Source of the DNA: Bog-473 sp963817735 | Lineage (GTDB): Bacteria > Actinomycetota > Acidimicrobiia > Acidimicrobiales > RAAP-2 | DNA: 64,000 nucleotides | Reading direction: 5' to 3' | Assembly: GCA_963817735.1 (NCBI GenBank) | Contig: CAWFPP010000014.1 | Location: forward strand, 124,001-188,000 | Shown: positions 25,379 to 32,917 of the stretch, piece by piece | Layout of the letters: every line of letters begins with the position of its first letter | Numbering within the stretch: the stretch's first letter is position 1 | Made by a program: the position numbers and the translations under genes | The notes under the pieces: model-generated | Database searches by the model: none | What the model saw: only the letters and a program-made list of their open reading frames with translations | What the model was told of the DNA's origin: nothing

Positions 25379-26596
25379 TCAGCCGCGCGACTTGCCGGGC
25401 ATGGCGATGGCGCGGTCGGCGATGATGTTCTTCTGGATCTCGGTCGAGCCGCCGCCGATGGTCGAGTAGCGCTGGAAGGCGTAGAGGCGGGTCCACTTGC
25501 CCCGGTCCACGGCGTCGGGCCCGCCCCGCGCCAGCGCACCGGCCGGGCCGAGCAGGTCGACGGCCAGTTCGGCCAACGTCTGGGCCATCGACGACCAGGA
25601 GAGCTTGGCGAACGGGACCTCGGGCCAGTTCTTCTCACCCTTCATGATCTTCGACAGCGCCCGCAGCGACAGCAAGCGCGCCAGTTCGATTTCGGTCCAC
25701 ACCTTGGCGATGCGGTCGCGCAGCGAGGGGTCGTCCAGCGCGCCCGGGTTGACGCTGCGGGCCGCCTCCACCATGGCGCGCAGGTCGGCCGCCAGGATGG
25801 CGATCTGCGAGGCGATGCCGACACGCTCGAAACCGAGGGTGCCCATGGCCACCATCCAGCCGGCGCCCTCGTCGCCCAGGCGCCACTTGGCCGGGATGCG
25901 CACGTCGGTGAAGAAGATCTCGTTGAAGAGCTCCTCGCCCGCCATGTCGCGGATCGGCCGCACGTCGATGCCGGGTGTCTTCAGGTTGAGGATGAAGGCG
26001 GTGATCCCCTCGTGCTTCTTGCCGCGCTCGATGGCGGTCGGGTCGGTCCGCAGGAGGAACAGACCCCAGGTGGCCAGGTGCGCGGAGGAGATCCAGATCT
26101 TCGAGCCGTTGACCACGTACTCGTCCGTCTCGGGGTCGTAGATGGCCGTCGTGCGCAGGTTGGCCAAGTCGTTGCCGGCCATGGGCTCGCTGAAGCCCTG
26201 GCACCAGTGCTCCTCGGCCTCGAGGATGGAGGGCAGCCATTGCGCCTTCTGTTCCTCGGTGCCCCACTGGATGATCATGGGACCGATCTGCCAGATCCCG
26301 TTCGTGTTGAACGTGCCGGGTGTGCGGTACTCGGCCATCACCTCGGAGTAGAGGAGCCGTTGCATGGCGTTGATCGTGCGGCCCTTGGCGTACTCGGGGC
26401 CCCAGTGGATGGCGGCCCACCCGCCCTCGTGCAGCTTGCGCTGCCACTTCTGGCGACGCTGCTGGCTCGCTTCGCCCGAGAGGCTGGCGTCGTCGGCCAG
26501 CGCCTCGGCCTCGAGGAACGGGGGCAGGTTCTCGTCGAGCCAGGCCCGCAACTCGTCGCGAAACTTCTCATCCTCGGGTGCAAGGGCGAAATCCAC
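25379..26596 (-). CDS. Acyl-CoA dehydrogenase, FAD-motif subunit type
   Basis: 405 residues, flavin-dependent alpha,beta-desaturation of acyl-CoA. Visible: WCQGFSEPMAGNDLANLRTTA (quoted core CQGFSEPMAGNDLANLRT, flavin-binding), NGSKIWISSAHLATWG, FNEIFFTDVRIP and the C-terminal YSTIGGGSTEIQKNII. This is the subunit type that in mycobacterial alpha2beta2 dehydrogenases pairs with a shorter, divergent partner. Such a partner is encoded divergently at 26682. GTG start at 26596. The operator at 26627-26640 lies between the pair. Confidence 0.92.
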   Translation of the reverse strand: MDFALAPEDEKFRDELRAWLDENLPPFLEAEALADDASLSGEASQQRRQKWQRKLHEGGWAAIHWGPEYAKGRTINAMQRLLYSEVMAEYRTPGTFNTNGIWQIGPMIIQWGTEEQKAQWLPSILEAEEHWCQGFSEPMAGNDLANLRTTAIYDPETDEYVVNGSKIWISSAHLATWGLFLLRTDPTAIERGKKHEGITAFILNLKTPGIDVRPIRDMAGEELFNEIFFTDVRIPAKWRLGDEGAGWMVAMGTLGFERVGIASQIAILAADLRAMVEAARSVNPGALDDPSLRDRIAKVWTEIELARLLSLRALSKIMKGEKNWPEVPFAKLSWSSMAQTLAELAVDLLGPAGALARGGPDAVDRGKWTRLYAFQRYSTIGGGSTEIQKNIIADRAIAMPGKSRG

Positions 26597-26626
26597 GAGG
26601 GAAGGGTATCCGACCACCGTGTACTC

Positions 26627-26640
26627 TGACGCCGGTGTCA
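26627..26640. promoter_or_regulatory. TGAC-N6-GTCA operator site 2
   Basis: TGACGCCGGTGTCA, symmetric TGAC/GTCA arms extended by C/G to CTGAC...GTCAG. It lies 30 bases from the start of one acyl-CoA dehydrogenase and 41 from that of its divergent partner, so one bound regulator could control both. Confidence 0.75.
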
Positions 26641-26681
26641 GGGAGTGGTGCCGCGGCACTGAGCGAGACGTAGGGGAGGCC

Positions 26682-27776
26682 GTGGACTTCACGTACGACG
26701 ACGAACAGCTCGCGCTGCAGGACGTGGCCCGTGGCGCGCTCGAGCGCGAGTGCGGGCCGACGGTGGTGCGCCAGCTGGCCGACGAAGCCGAAGGCATCAC
26801 GCCGGCGCTGTGGTCCACCCTGGCCGACCTCGGGTGGATGGGTCTGCTGGTGCCCGGCGAGTCCGGCGGCAGCGGCGCCGGCCTCCTCGAAATGTGCGTC
26901 GTGCTCGAAGAGATGGGCCGGATTCCCGTGCCCGGACCTTTCTTCTCCTCGGCGGTGGCCGCCACGCTGGCGGCGCGTGCGCTCGGGGCGACCGAGCTGC
27001 TGGCCGACCTGGCGTCGGGCGCCCGACGGGGCACCGTCGCGCTGGGGGAGCAGGGACACGGCGAGCCGCTCCAGACCGTACGGACCCGGGCCCGCCGCAA
27101 GGCGGCCCAATGGGTCGTGAGCGGCGAGAAGCCTGTGGTCATGGACGGCCACACGGCCGACTGGGTCATCGTCGTGGCGCGCAGCGAGGAGGGGGTGCGC
27201 TCGTACCTGCTCGAGTCGCCGTCAGCGGATCTCGTGCCGTCGCTCGACCCCACCCGCAAGTTGGCGCGGCTCGTGCTCGACGACACGCCCGTCGTCCCGC
27301 TGGGTCCCTCCGGGAGCCAGGCCGGACTCTGGCAGCGCGTCCAAGACGACATCGCCGTCGGGTTGGCGGCGGAGACCGTCGGTGCCGCCCACCGCGCGCT
27401 GACCGAGGCCATCGCCTACACGTCAGAGCGCGTCGTCTTCGACAAGCCGGTCGCCACCTACCAGACCGTGCGCCACCGGCTCGTCGAGATGTTCCAGCAG
27501 GTCGAGATGGCACGGGCCGGCTTCCAGTTCGCTGCCTGGGCCTCGGACACCGAGGCGCCCGAGCGGGCGCAGGCCGCGGCCATGGCCTCGAGCTACGCGG
27601 CGGATGCCGGCGTGCGGGTCACCGGCGACGACATCCAGCTGCACGGGGGCGTGGGTTTCACCTGGGCCAACGACGCCCACTTTCTCTTCAAGCGGGTGAA
27701 GCAGAACGACCTCCTGGCCGGCGGCGCCGCGGCCCAGCGCCACCGGCTCGCCGCGCTCTTCCTCGAGTCGGCATGA
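26682..27776 (+). CDS. Acyl-CoA dehydrogenase, short divergent subunit type
   Basis: 364 residues. The opening DFTYDDEQLALQDVARGALE and GLLVPGESGGSGAGLLEMCVV are typical N-terminal domain features. QLHGGVGFTWANDAHFLFKR is the C-terminal mark. The middle domain is degenerate, without the (C/A)xTEPxAGSD-type flavin motif. This matches the non-FAD-motif subunit of heteromeric dehydrogenases, so it probably works with the product of 25379-26596. GGGGAGG ribosome site and GTG start. It overlaps the ligase gene by four bases. Confidence 0.9.
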   Translation: MDFTYDDEQLALQDVARGALERECGPTVVRQLADEAEGITPALWSTLADLGWMGLLVPGESGGSGAGLLEMCVVLEEMGRIPVPGPFFSSAVAATLAARALGATELLADLASGARRGTVALGEQGHGEPLQTVRTRARRKAAQWVVSGEKPVVMDGHTADWVIVVARSEEGVRSYLLESPSADLVPSLDPTRKLARLVLDDTPVVPLGPSGSQAGLWQRVQDDIAVGLAAETVGAAHRALTEAIAYTSERVVFDKPVATYQTVRHRLVEMFQQVEMARAGFQFAAWASDTEAPERAQAAAMASSYAADAGVRVTGDDIQLHGGVGFTWANDAHFLFKRVKQNDLLAGGAAAQRHRLAALFLESA

Positions 27777-29398
27777 CCACGTTCGAGCTCCGCCCGATGC
27801 CGGCCGAATTGGCCGAGCGCTATCTGGCCGAGGGCGCCTGGGACGACCGGACGCTCGGGGAGTTCCTGCGTGACTGCCTCCTGAAGGACCCGACCCGCCC
27901 GTTCCGGATCTGGTCGCCGACGAACCCCTACCTCGGCACTGTCGGCGACGTCTACGAGGAGTCGCTGCGCGTGGCGGGTGGGCTGCGCGCGCTGGGGCTC
28001 GGGCCGGGCGACACGGTGGCGTTCCAATTGCCCAACTGGGTCGAGGCGGCCATCACCTTCTACGCCTGCAGCATGCTCGGCGTCACGCTGGTGCCGATCG
28101 TCCACTTCTACGGCCCGAAGGAGCTCGGGTTCATCCTCCGCCAGAGCGGGGCCAAGGCGCTGATCATCGTCTCGCGCATCGGCCGGCGCGACTACCTGGC
28201 CGACCTGGCCACGGTGCGCGATGGCCTGCAGAACCTGAAGCACGTCGTGGTGGTGGGCGACATCGCCGGCGACGCGTCGGGCTACGTGCGCTTCGACGAC
28301 CTGCGCGGTGCGGACCCCGTCGACGGTCCGGTGCACGTCGACCCGTCCGGCCCGGCGCTCATCGGATACACGTCGGGCACGACGGCTGACCCCAAGGGGG
28401 TCGTGCACACCCACCGCACCCTGGGCTGCGAGGTGCGGCAGCTGGCCGACCACCAGTCGCTGCGCGACCTGCCCGGCCTCGTGGGCGCACCGGTCGGCCA
28501 TGCCATCGGCATGCTGGGCGGCCTGCTCTGCCCGCTCTACAGCGGGCGGCCCATCTACATGATCGACGGCTGGGATCCCCCCGCCGTCCTGGCGGCGATG
28601 GTCGAGGAGCACATCGCCGCCGGCAGCGGCTCGACGTACTTCTTCACCAGCCTGCTCGACTGCCCGGACTTCCGCCCCGAGCACGTGGAGCTCATGCGCT
28701 ACATCGGGCTCGGGGGCTCACCCATCCCCGACGCGGTGGCCGAGCGGGCGGACCAGCTCGGGATTTCGTTGGTGCGCTCCTACGGGTCGACGGAGCACCC
28801 CTCCATCACGGGGTCCCTGCACGACGCCCCCAAGGACAAGCGGATCCACACCGACGGCAGGCCGATGGCGTGGGTCGAGATCCGGACCGTCGACGAGGAG
28901 GGGAACGACGTCGGTGTCGGCGAGCCCGGCGAGATCCTCAGCCGGGGCGCCGACCGCTTCGCCGGGTACACGGATCCCGCGCTCAACGCAGAGTTCATCG
29001 ATGCCGACGGATGGTTCAGCACGGGCGACATCGGCATCATCGACCAGGACGGCTACCTCACCATCACGGACCGGGTGAAGGACATCATCATCCGCGGCGG
29101 CGAGAACGTGAGCGCGGCGGAGGTGGAGCAGCTCCTCGCCCACATGAAGGGTGTGGCCGAGGTGGCTGTGGTGGCGGCTCCCGACGAGCGGCTCGGCGAG
29201 CACGGCTGCGCCTTCTTCCGCATGCAGCCCGGGAGCGAGCCACCCGACATGGACGCGCTGCGCGCGCACCTGCAGGGTGCGGGCCTGACCCGCCAGAAGT
29301 GGCCCGAGGAGATCCGGATCGTGGACGAATTGCCGCGGACGCCGTCGGGCAAGATCCAGAAGTTCGTGCTGCGGCAGCGCCTGCGCGACGGCGGCTGA
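27773..29398 (+). CDS. AMP-forming acyl-CoA ligase
   Basis: 541 residues of the ANL superfamily: carboxylate + ATP + CoA to acyl-CoA. The P-loop-like motif IGYTSGTTADPKGVVHTH is intact, as are RSYGSTEHPS, the GWFSTGDIGIID Asp and the hinge/C-terminal KDIIIRGGENVSAAEVE. PRTPSGKIQKF carries the catalytic Lys. ATGA overlap with the dehydrogenase gene shows one operon: a substrate is activated, then desaturated. Substrate unknown; medium-size or cyclic carboxylates are typical for such short ligases beside fadE genes. Confidence 0.93.
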   Translation: MTTFELRPMPAELAERYLAEGAWDDRTLGEFLRDCLLKDPTRPFRIWSPTNPYLGTVGDVYEESLRVAGGLRALGLGPGDTVAFQLPNWVEAAITFYACSMLGVTLVPIVHFYGPKELGFILRQSGAKALIIVSRIGRRDYLADLATVRDGLQNLKHVVVVGDIAGDASGYVRFDDLRGADPVDGPVHVDPSGPALIGYTSGTTADPKGVVHTHRTLGCEVRQLADHQSLRDLPGLVGAPVGHAIGMLGGLLCPLYSGRPIYMIDGWDPPAVLAAMVEEHIAAGSGSTYFFTSLLDCPDFRPEHVELMRYIGLGGSPIPDAVAERADQLGISLVRSYGSTEHPSITGSLHDAPKDKRIHTDGRPMAWVEIRTVDEEGNDVGVGEPGEILSRGADRFAGYTDPALNAEFIDADGWFSTGDIGIIDQDGYLTITDRVKDIIIRGGENVSAAEVEQLLAHMKGVAEVAVVAAPDERLGEHGCAFFRMQPGSEPPDMDALRAHLQGAGLTRQKWPEEIRIVDELPRTPSGKIQKFVLRQRLRDGG

Positions 29399-29494
29399 CG
29401 TACCGCGACGGCCGGGCCGAGCCTGCGGCGCGGCGGGACTGTACGCTCCTTCCAACCCACATTGCCGGAGGGCCGGAGGGAAGGGGCGAACCCC

Positions 29495-29926
29495 ATGCGC
29501 AGTCGGATCCCAAAGGAGCAGATCGATCTGCTCAGGACGGTGCCGCTGTTCTCGAGCTGTACGCAGGGTGAGCTGCGCGCCATCGCGCAACTCGGGACGC
29601 CGGTGGAGGCCGAGGAGGGCGCTGTCCTGACCGAGGCCGGGCACCCCGGCCGTGAGTTCTTCCTCGTCCTCGAAGGAGAGGCCTCGTGCCGCGTGCGCAA
29701 CAAGGAGGTCGGGCGCTTCCTGCCGGGGAACTACTTCGGCGAGTTGGCGCTCCTGTACGGGGGAAAGCGCACGGCCGATGTGGTGGCGATCACGCCCATG
29801 GAGCTCTTGGTGCTCGACGCCCGTGAGTTCCGCTCCATGCTCACGACGACACCGAGCATCAGCGAGAAGATGCTGGCTCGCCTCGCCGAGCGCCTGATGG
29901 AAGCGGACGCTCGGCACACCGACTGA
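29495..29926 (+). CDS. Cyclic nucleotide-binding domain protein
   Basis: 143 residues consisting almost only of a CAP-type beta-barrel: LLRTVPLFSSCTQGELRAIA, PGREFFLVLEGEASCRV, FGELALLYGGKRTADVVA and a short terminal helix. FGELALLYGGKRTAD corresponds to the phosphate-binding cassette (FGE...R-T/A), so cAMP or a similar nucleotide could bind. No DNA-binding domain follows, so it is a stand-alone sensor or adaptor. A GGAGGGAAGGGG ribosome site precedes the ATG. Ninety-six bases after the ligase gene. Confidence 0.9.
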   Translation: MRSRIPKEQIDLLRTVPLFSSCTQGELRAIAQLGTPVEAEEGAVLTEAGHPGREFFLVLEGEASCRVRNKEVGRFLPGNYFGELALLYGGKRTADVVAITPMELLVLDAREFRSMLTTTPSISEKMLARLAERLMEADARHTD

Positions 29927-29944
29927 AGCAACCTGCCGGCGCCG

Positions 29945-30448
29945 TCAGGTTGCCGCGCCGCCCTCGAGCACCTGCTGCATCAGCCGCAGCTCCATGCTGA
30001 TCGACTCGAGGCTGCTCGCCGCGGCGGCGGCCACCACGTCCGCGGAGAGGCCGTCGGGCAGGGTGACCCAGAGGGTGAGCGTCGCTTCGCACCCGCCGCC
30101 TTCGAGGGGCTGCACCACGAACTCCTCGTAGGCGTCGCTGCCGCCCGACATCCCGGCGGCGACCAGCGTGGGGGCGACGGCATCCGCGATCCAGAGCTCA
30201 ATGGGCTGTGACGCACCGGGACGCCGTCGGTCGGCCAGCCCGAAGGTGTACCGGGCACCGGGACCGAGCACGCCTCCCGCCTCGTCGCCGCTGCCGTCGG
30301 CGACGCGCCTGACGCCGCTCACGTCGGGGTTGTACTCCGGGAGGTTTGCGAAGTCGAGGCGGTAGGCCCAGACGACCTCGGCCGGCACGGTGAAGGTGGC
30401 GGTGGCGACGGCGGTTGGCGCCGTCGCGGTGGCGGGCGTGCCGGGCAC
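29945..30448 (-). CDS. SRPBCC (START-like) protein
   Basis: 167 residues. ATFTVPAEVVWAYRLDFANLPEYNPDV, quoted in part as VWAYRLDFANLPEYNPDV, is a clear helix-grip opening. A central beta-sheet and a C-terminal amphipathic helix (ASSLESISMELRLMQQVLEG) follow. It probably binds a hydrophobic ligand; no enzymatic motif. Six bases downstream of the TetR gene on the same strand, so it is co-transcribed with the regulator. Confidence 0.8.
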   Translation of the reverse strand: MPGTPATATAPTAVATATFTVPAEVVWAYRLDFANLPEYNPDVSGVRRVADGSGDEAGGVLGPGARYTFGLADRRRPGASQPIELWIADAVAPTLVAAGMSGGSDAYEEFVVQPLEGGGCEATLTLWVTLPDGLSADVVAAAAASSLESISMELRLMQQVLEGGAAT

Positions 30449-30454
30449 GGAGCT

Positions 30455-31105
30455 TCAGCCCGGGGGCCGGAGGATGGAGGCCGCCTCGCGGGCCCGGTCG
30501 AGGGACAGGGCGGTGAGGTCATCCCCTTCCTCGCCGAGCACATCGGTGGCGTGCTGGATGAAGATCCCGACCACCATGGCGCTCAGGAGCCGGGCCACCG
30601 CGGCGGCGCCCGGACCCTCGTCGAGGTCGGGGCGGTTGTTCTTGACCCAGTCCTCGATGTTGCTCTCGAAGGAGGCGAACAGGTCGAGACCGACGGCACG
30701 GGCGGTCGCCTCGCCGCGCATCGCCTCACCGACCATGAGGCGCACGAAGTCCTCCACCTCGAACATGGAGGTCATGATCTCGGCCAGGAGCTGGGCCAGC
30801 GTCATCGGCTCGGTGTCGGGACTGCCCGCCCCGCCCGCGGCGTGCTCCGGCCGGGTCGGGAAGAAGCCCTGCTCGATCAGGACCGATTCCAGGAGGTCCC
30901 GCTTGCTCGGGAAGTAGTGGTACAGCGAGGCCACGTTGAGACCGGCGGCGGAGGCCAGGTCCCGCATGCTCGTCCCGTCGACGCCGCGCTGGGCCATCAG
31001 GGTCAGAGCGATCTGCAGGATGCGCCGCCGAGTCGAACCCTCCCCGTGCGCTGCTCCGCCACGCCCTGTGGGCGCATCCCCCTCGGCCTGCGTGTCAACG
31101 GTCAT
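30455..31105 (-). CDS. TetR-family transcriptional regulator
   Basis: 216 residues. The N-terminal HTH is RRRILQIALTLMAQRGVDG then TSMRDLASAAGLNVASLYHYFPSKRDLL (core SLYHYFPSKRDLL). The ligand-binding C-terminal domain is all helical with a C-terminal Arg-rich segment. Such proteins repress divergent catabolic genes and are released by CoA esters or substrates. It faces the P450 gene across a 204-base gap with a palindrome and a strong -10. It is also the only TetR gene in the window and so one candidate for the TGACRCC operators, though nothing shows this. Confidence 0.92.
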   Translation of the reverse strand: MTVDTQAEGDAPTGRGGAAHGEGSTRRRILQIALTLMAQRGVDGTSMRDLASAAGLNVASLYHYFPSKRDLLESVLIEQGFFPTRPEHAAGGAGSPDTEPMTLAQLLAEIMTSMFEVEDFVRLMVGEAMRGEATARAVGLDLFASFESNIEDWVKNNRPDLDEGPGAAAVARLLSAMVVGIFIQHATDVLGEEGDDLTALSLDRAREAASILRPPG

Positions 31106-31243
31106 CTCTCGGTCCCATCCTCCGCCCTCCGACCTCGGGATTTCGAATCGCTGCCCGATGGTTGTGCCGCTGGCAAGGCACTGACCCGCTGGCCGCGGCG
31201 GCTGTCGACGAGCCTAGGGCCCCGCCGGCGTCCCAGCACCCCT

Positions 31244-31286
31244 AACGATCGTTTGTTATGATCCGACCCACCGGTGTGACACCCGG
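31244..31286 (+). promoter_or_regulatory. P450 promoter with palindromic operator elements
   Basis: AACGATCGTT (31244-31253) is a perfect 10-base palindrome just upstream of a very good -10, TATGAT (31257-31262). Downstream, GGTGT-G-ACACC (31273-31283) within CCGGTGTGACACCCGG is a second symmetric element near the expected transcription start. A GGAGGAG ribosome site precedes the P450 ATG. The first palindrome suits the adjacent TetR protein. Confidence 0.6.
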
Positions 31287-31309
31287 AACCTAGGGGGTGG
31301 AGGAGCGAG

Positions 31310-32557
31310 ATGCCAGGACTCAATTCTACGGCGGACTCAACGGCGGTTCCCTTCGATCCGTACGAATTGAAGGACGTGGTCGGCGGCACCATCCGCAACC
31401 CGTATCCCGCGCTGCACGCGTTGCGGCGCCAGAGCCCCGTGCACGTGGGCCCGATCGACTTGGGCGAGGGCGCCGAGATCGCCGATCCCAACAAGCCGGC
31501 CCCCGTCACCGTGTTCGGCTTCGACGAGGTCGTCCAGGTGCTGCGCGACAGCGAGACCTACTCCTCGGCCGTCTACGGGGAGGTCGTGGGCATGGTGATG
31601 GGCCGCACGATGCTCGAGATGGACGAGCCCGAGCACCGGGCCATCCGCACCCTCGTCGCCGGGAGCTTCCGCTCCAAGATGCTGGCCCGCTGGGAAGAGG
31701 ACCTGGTGGCCCGCGTCGTCAACGAGCTGATCGACACATTCATCGACGAGGGGCGCACGGATCTCGTGCGGTCCGTCACGTTCAACTTCCCGGCGCAGGT
31801 GATCGCCCGCATCCTCGGCCTGCCGCGCCAGGACTACCCCGCGTTCCAACGCTGGGCCGTTGAGCTCACGAGCGTGGCCGCCAACTGGGACCGCGGCGTC
31901 GCCGCCTCGGCTGCCCTGGGTGACTACTTCGCCGGCGTCATGGCCGAGCGACGCGTCACGCCGGGCGACGACCTCATCAGCGACCTGGTGCGCGCCGAGG
32001 TGGACGGTGTGCACCTGAGCGACGAGGAGATCTTCTCCTTCCTCCGGCTGCTGCTGCCGGCAGGGGTCGAGACGACCTACCGGGCCTCGGGCAGCCTGCT
32101 CTACGCGCTCCTGCAGGACCGGGCCCAGTTCGACGCGCTGTACAAGGACCGCTCGCTGTTCCCGCAGGCGTTCGAAGAAGTGGTGCGTTGGGAGCCGCCG
32201 GTGACCGTCATCCTCCGGCGGGTCACCCGTGACACCGAGCTGGCCGGCGTGCCCATCGAGGCGGGGGCCGACATGGCACTCCTGATCGGCGCCGCCAACC
32301 GCGACGAGCGCAAGTACGACGACCCGGACCGTTACGACATGTTCCGCGACCAGCGCCAGCACGTGGGGTTCGGCTTCGGAGTCCACGTCTGCCTGGGCAT
32401 GCATCTCGCCCGCATGGAGTCCCGCATCGCCATCAACACCCTGTTCGACCGCCTCGGGCCCTTCACCTTGGACCCGGAGGCCGAACCGCCGCACATTGAG
32501 GGCATGGCCTTCCGCTCGCCGCTCTCGCTTCCCGTGGTGTTCTCCCCGGGGGGCTAG
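31310..32557 (+). CDS. Cytochrome P450 monooxygenase
   Basis: 415 residues. The heme ligand is Cys361 in HVGFGFGVHVCLGMHL. The I-helix has AGVETT at 251-256 (the usual AGxDT/ET-T oxygen-activation motif) and the K-helix ExxR is E290-R293. Soluble class I bacterial P450, needing a ferredoxin and reductase. The ferredoxin two genes on is the natural donor; no ferredoxin reductase is in the window. Hydroxylation of a terpenoid, steroid or aromatic-type substrate is plausible from the neighbours. GGAGGAG site upstream. Confidence 0.95.
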   Translation: MPGLNSTADSTAVPFDPYELKDVVGGTIRNPYPALHALRRQSPVHVGPIDLGEGAEIADPNKPAPVTVFGFDEVVQVLRDSETYSSAVYGEVVGMVMGRTMLEMDEPEHRAIRTLVAGSFRSKMLARWEEDLVARVVNELIDTFIDEGRTDLVRSVTFNFPAQVIARILGLPRQDYPAFQRWAVELTSVAANWDRGVAASAALGDYFAGVMAERRVTPGDDLISDLVRAEVDGVHLSDEEIFSFLRLLLPAGVETTYRASGSLLYALLQDRAQFDALYKDRSLFPQAFEEVVRWEPPVTVILRRVTRDTELAGVPIEAGADMALLIGAANRDERKYDDPDRYDMFRDQRQHVGFGFGVHVCLGMHLARMESRIAINTLFDRLGPFTLDPEAEPPHIEGMAFRSPLSLPVVFSPGG

Positions 32558-32567
32558 TTTCAGGCGC

Positions 32568-32678
32568 ATGGGCGGCAGAGCCAACCCGCTGAAGGACGCG
32601 GCGGCCATCGTGGACAGCGGGCACGGGCAGACCGTGTCGGCCGATGCACGCGACCGATCCGTGCCGCGGGCGGCGTGA
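32568..32678 (+). CDS. Possible 36-residue small protein between P450 and ferredoxin
   Basis: ATG frame of 36 codons (MGGRANPLKDAAAIVDSGHG...) beginning ten bases after the P450 stop. Its TGA overlaps the ferredoxin ATG by one base (TGATG), the arrangement of coupled translation. It is hydrophilic and basic with no known domain and no clear ribosome site. It may be a genuine small partner or simply a translated spacer that feeds ribosomes to the ferredoxin start. Confidence 0.35.
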   Translation: MGGRANPLKDAAAIVDSGHGQTVSADARDRSVPRAA

Positions 32679-32917
32679 TGGGTGCCGAGGACGAGGTGCT
32701 CGAAGTCAAGATCGACTGGGACCGCTGCATGGGGTCGGGGAACTGCGTCTTCTGGGCGCCCGAGACCTTCGACCTGAGCGACGACGGCCACGCCGTCGTG
32801 GTGGATGCGGCGGCCACCGAGGAGGAGCGGCTGCACATCGCCGCGCAGGGCTGCCCGGTCGGTGCCATCTCCCTCTGGCGTGGTGGCGTCGAGGTCCCGC
32901 TGGAGGAGAAGACGTAA
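32678..32917 (+). CDS. 3Fe-4S type ferredoxin
   Basis: 79 residues. Cluster ligands are Cys17 and Cys23 (DRCMGSGNCVFWAP) and Cys59 (AAQGCPVGAI), the three-Cys pattern of 3Fe-4S ferredoxins that pass electrons to P450s. The AP..FDLSDDG segment is typical. A GTG one codon upstream is an alternative start. The stop overlaps the ATG of the fused dehydrogenase gene, so P450, ferredoxin and dehydrogenase are one operon. Confidence 0.94.
   Translation: MGAEDEVLEVKIDWDRCMGSGNCVFWAPETFDLSDDGHAVVVDAAATEEERLHIAAQGCPVGAISLWRGGVEVPLEEKT

Noticed and set aside
26750..27770. Long upstream extension of the ligase frame
   Set aside because: The first ~340 codons are an Arg/Gly-rich shadow of the dehydrogenase gene; the ligase begins at the ATG overlapping the dehydrogenase stop.
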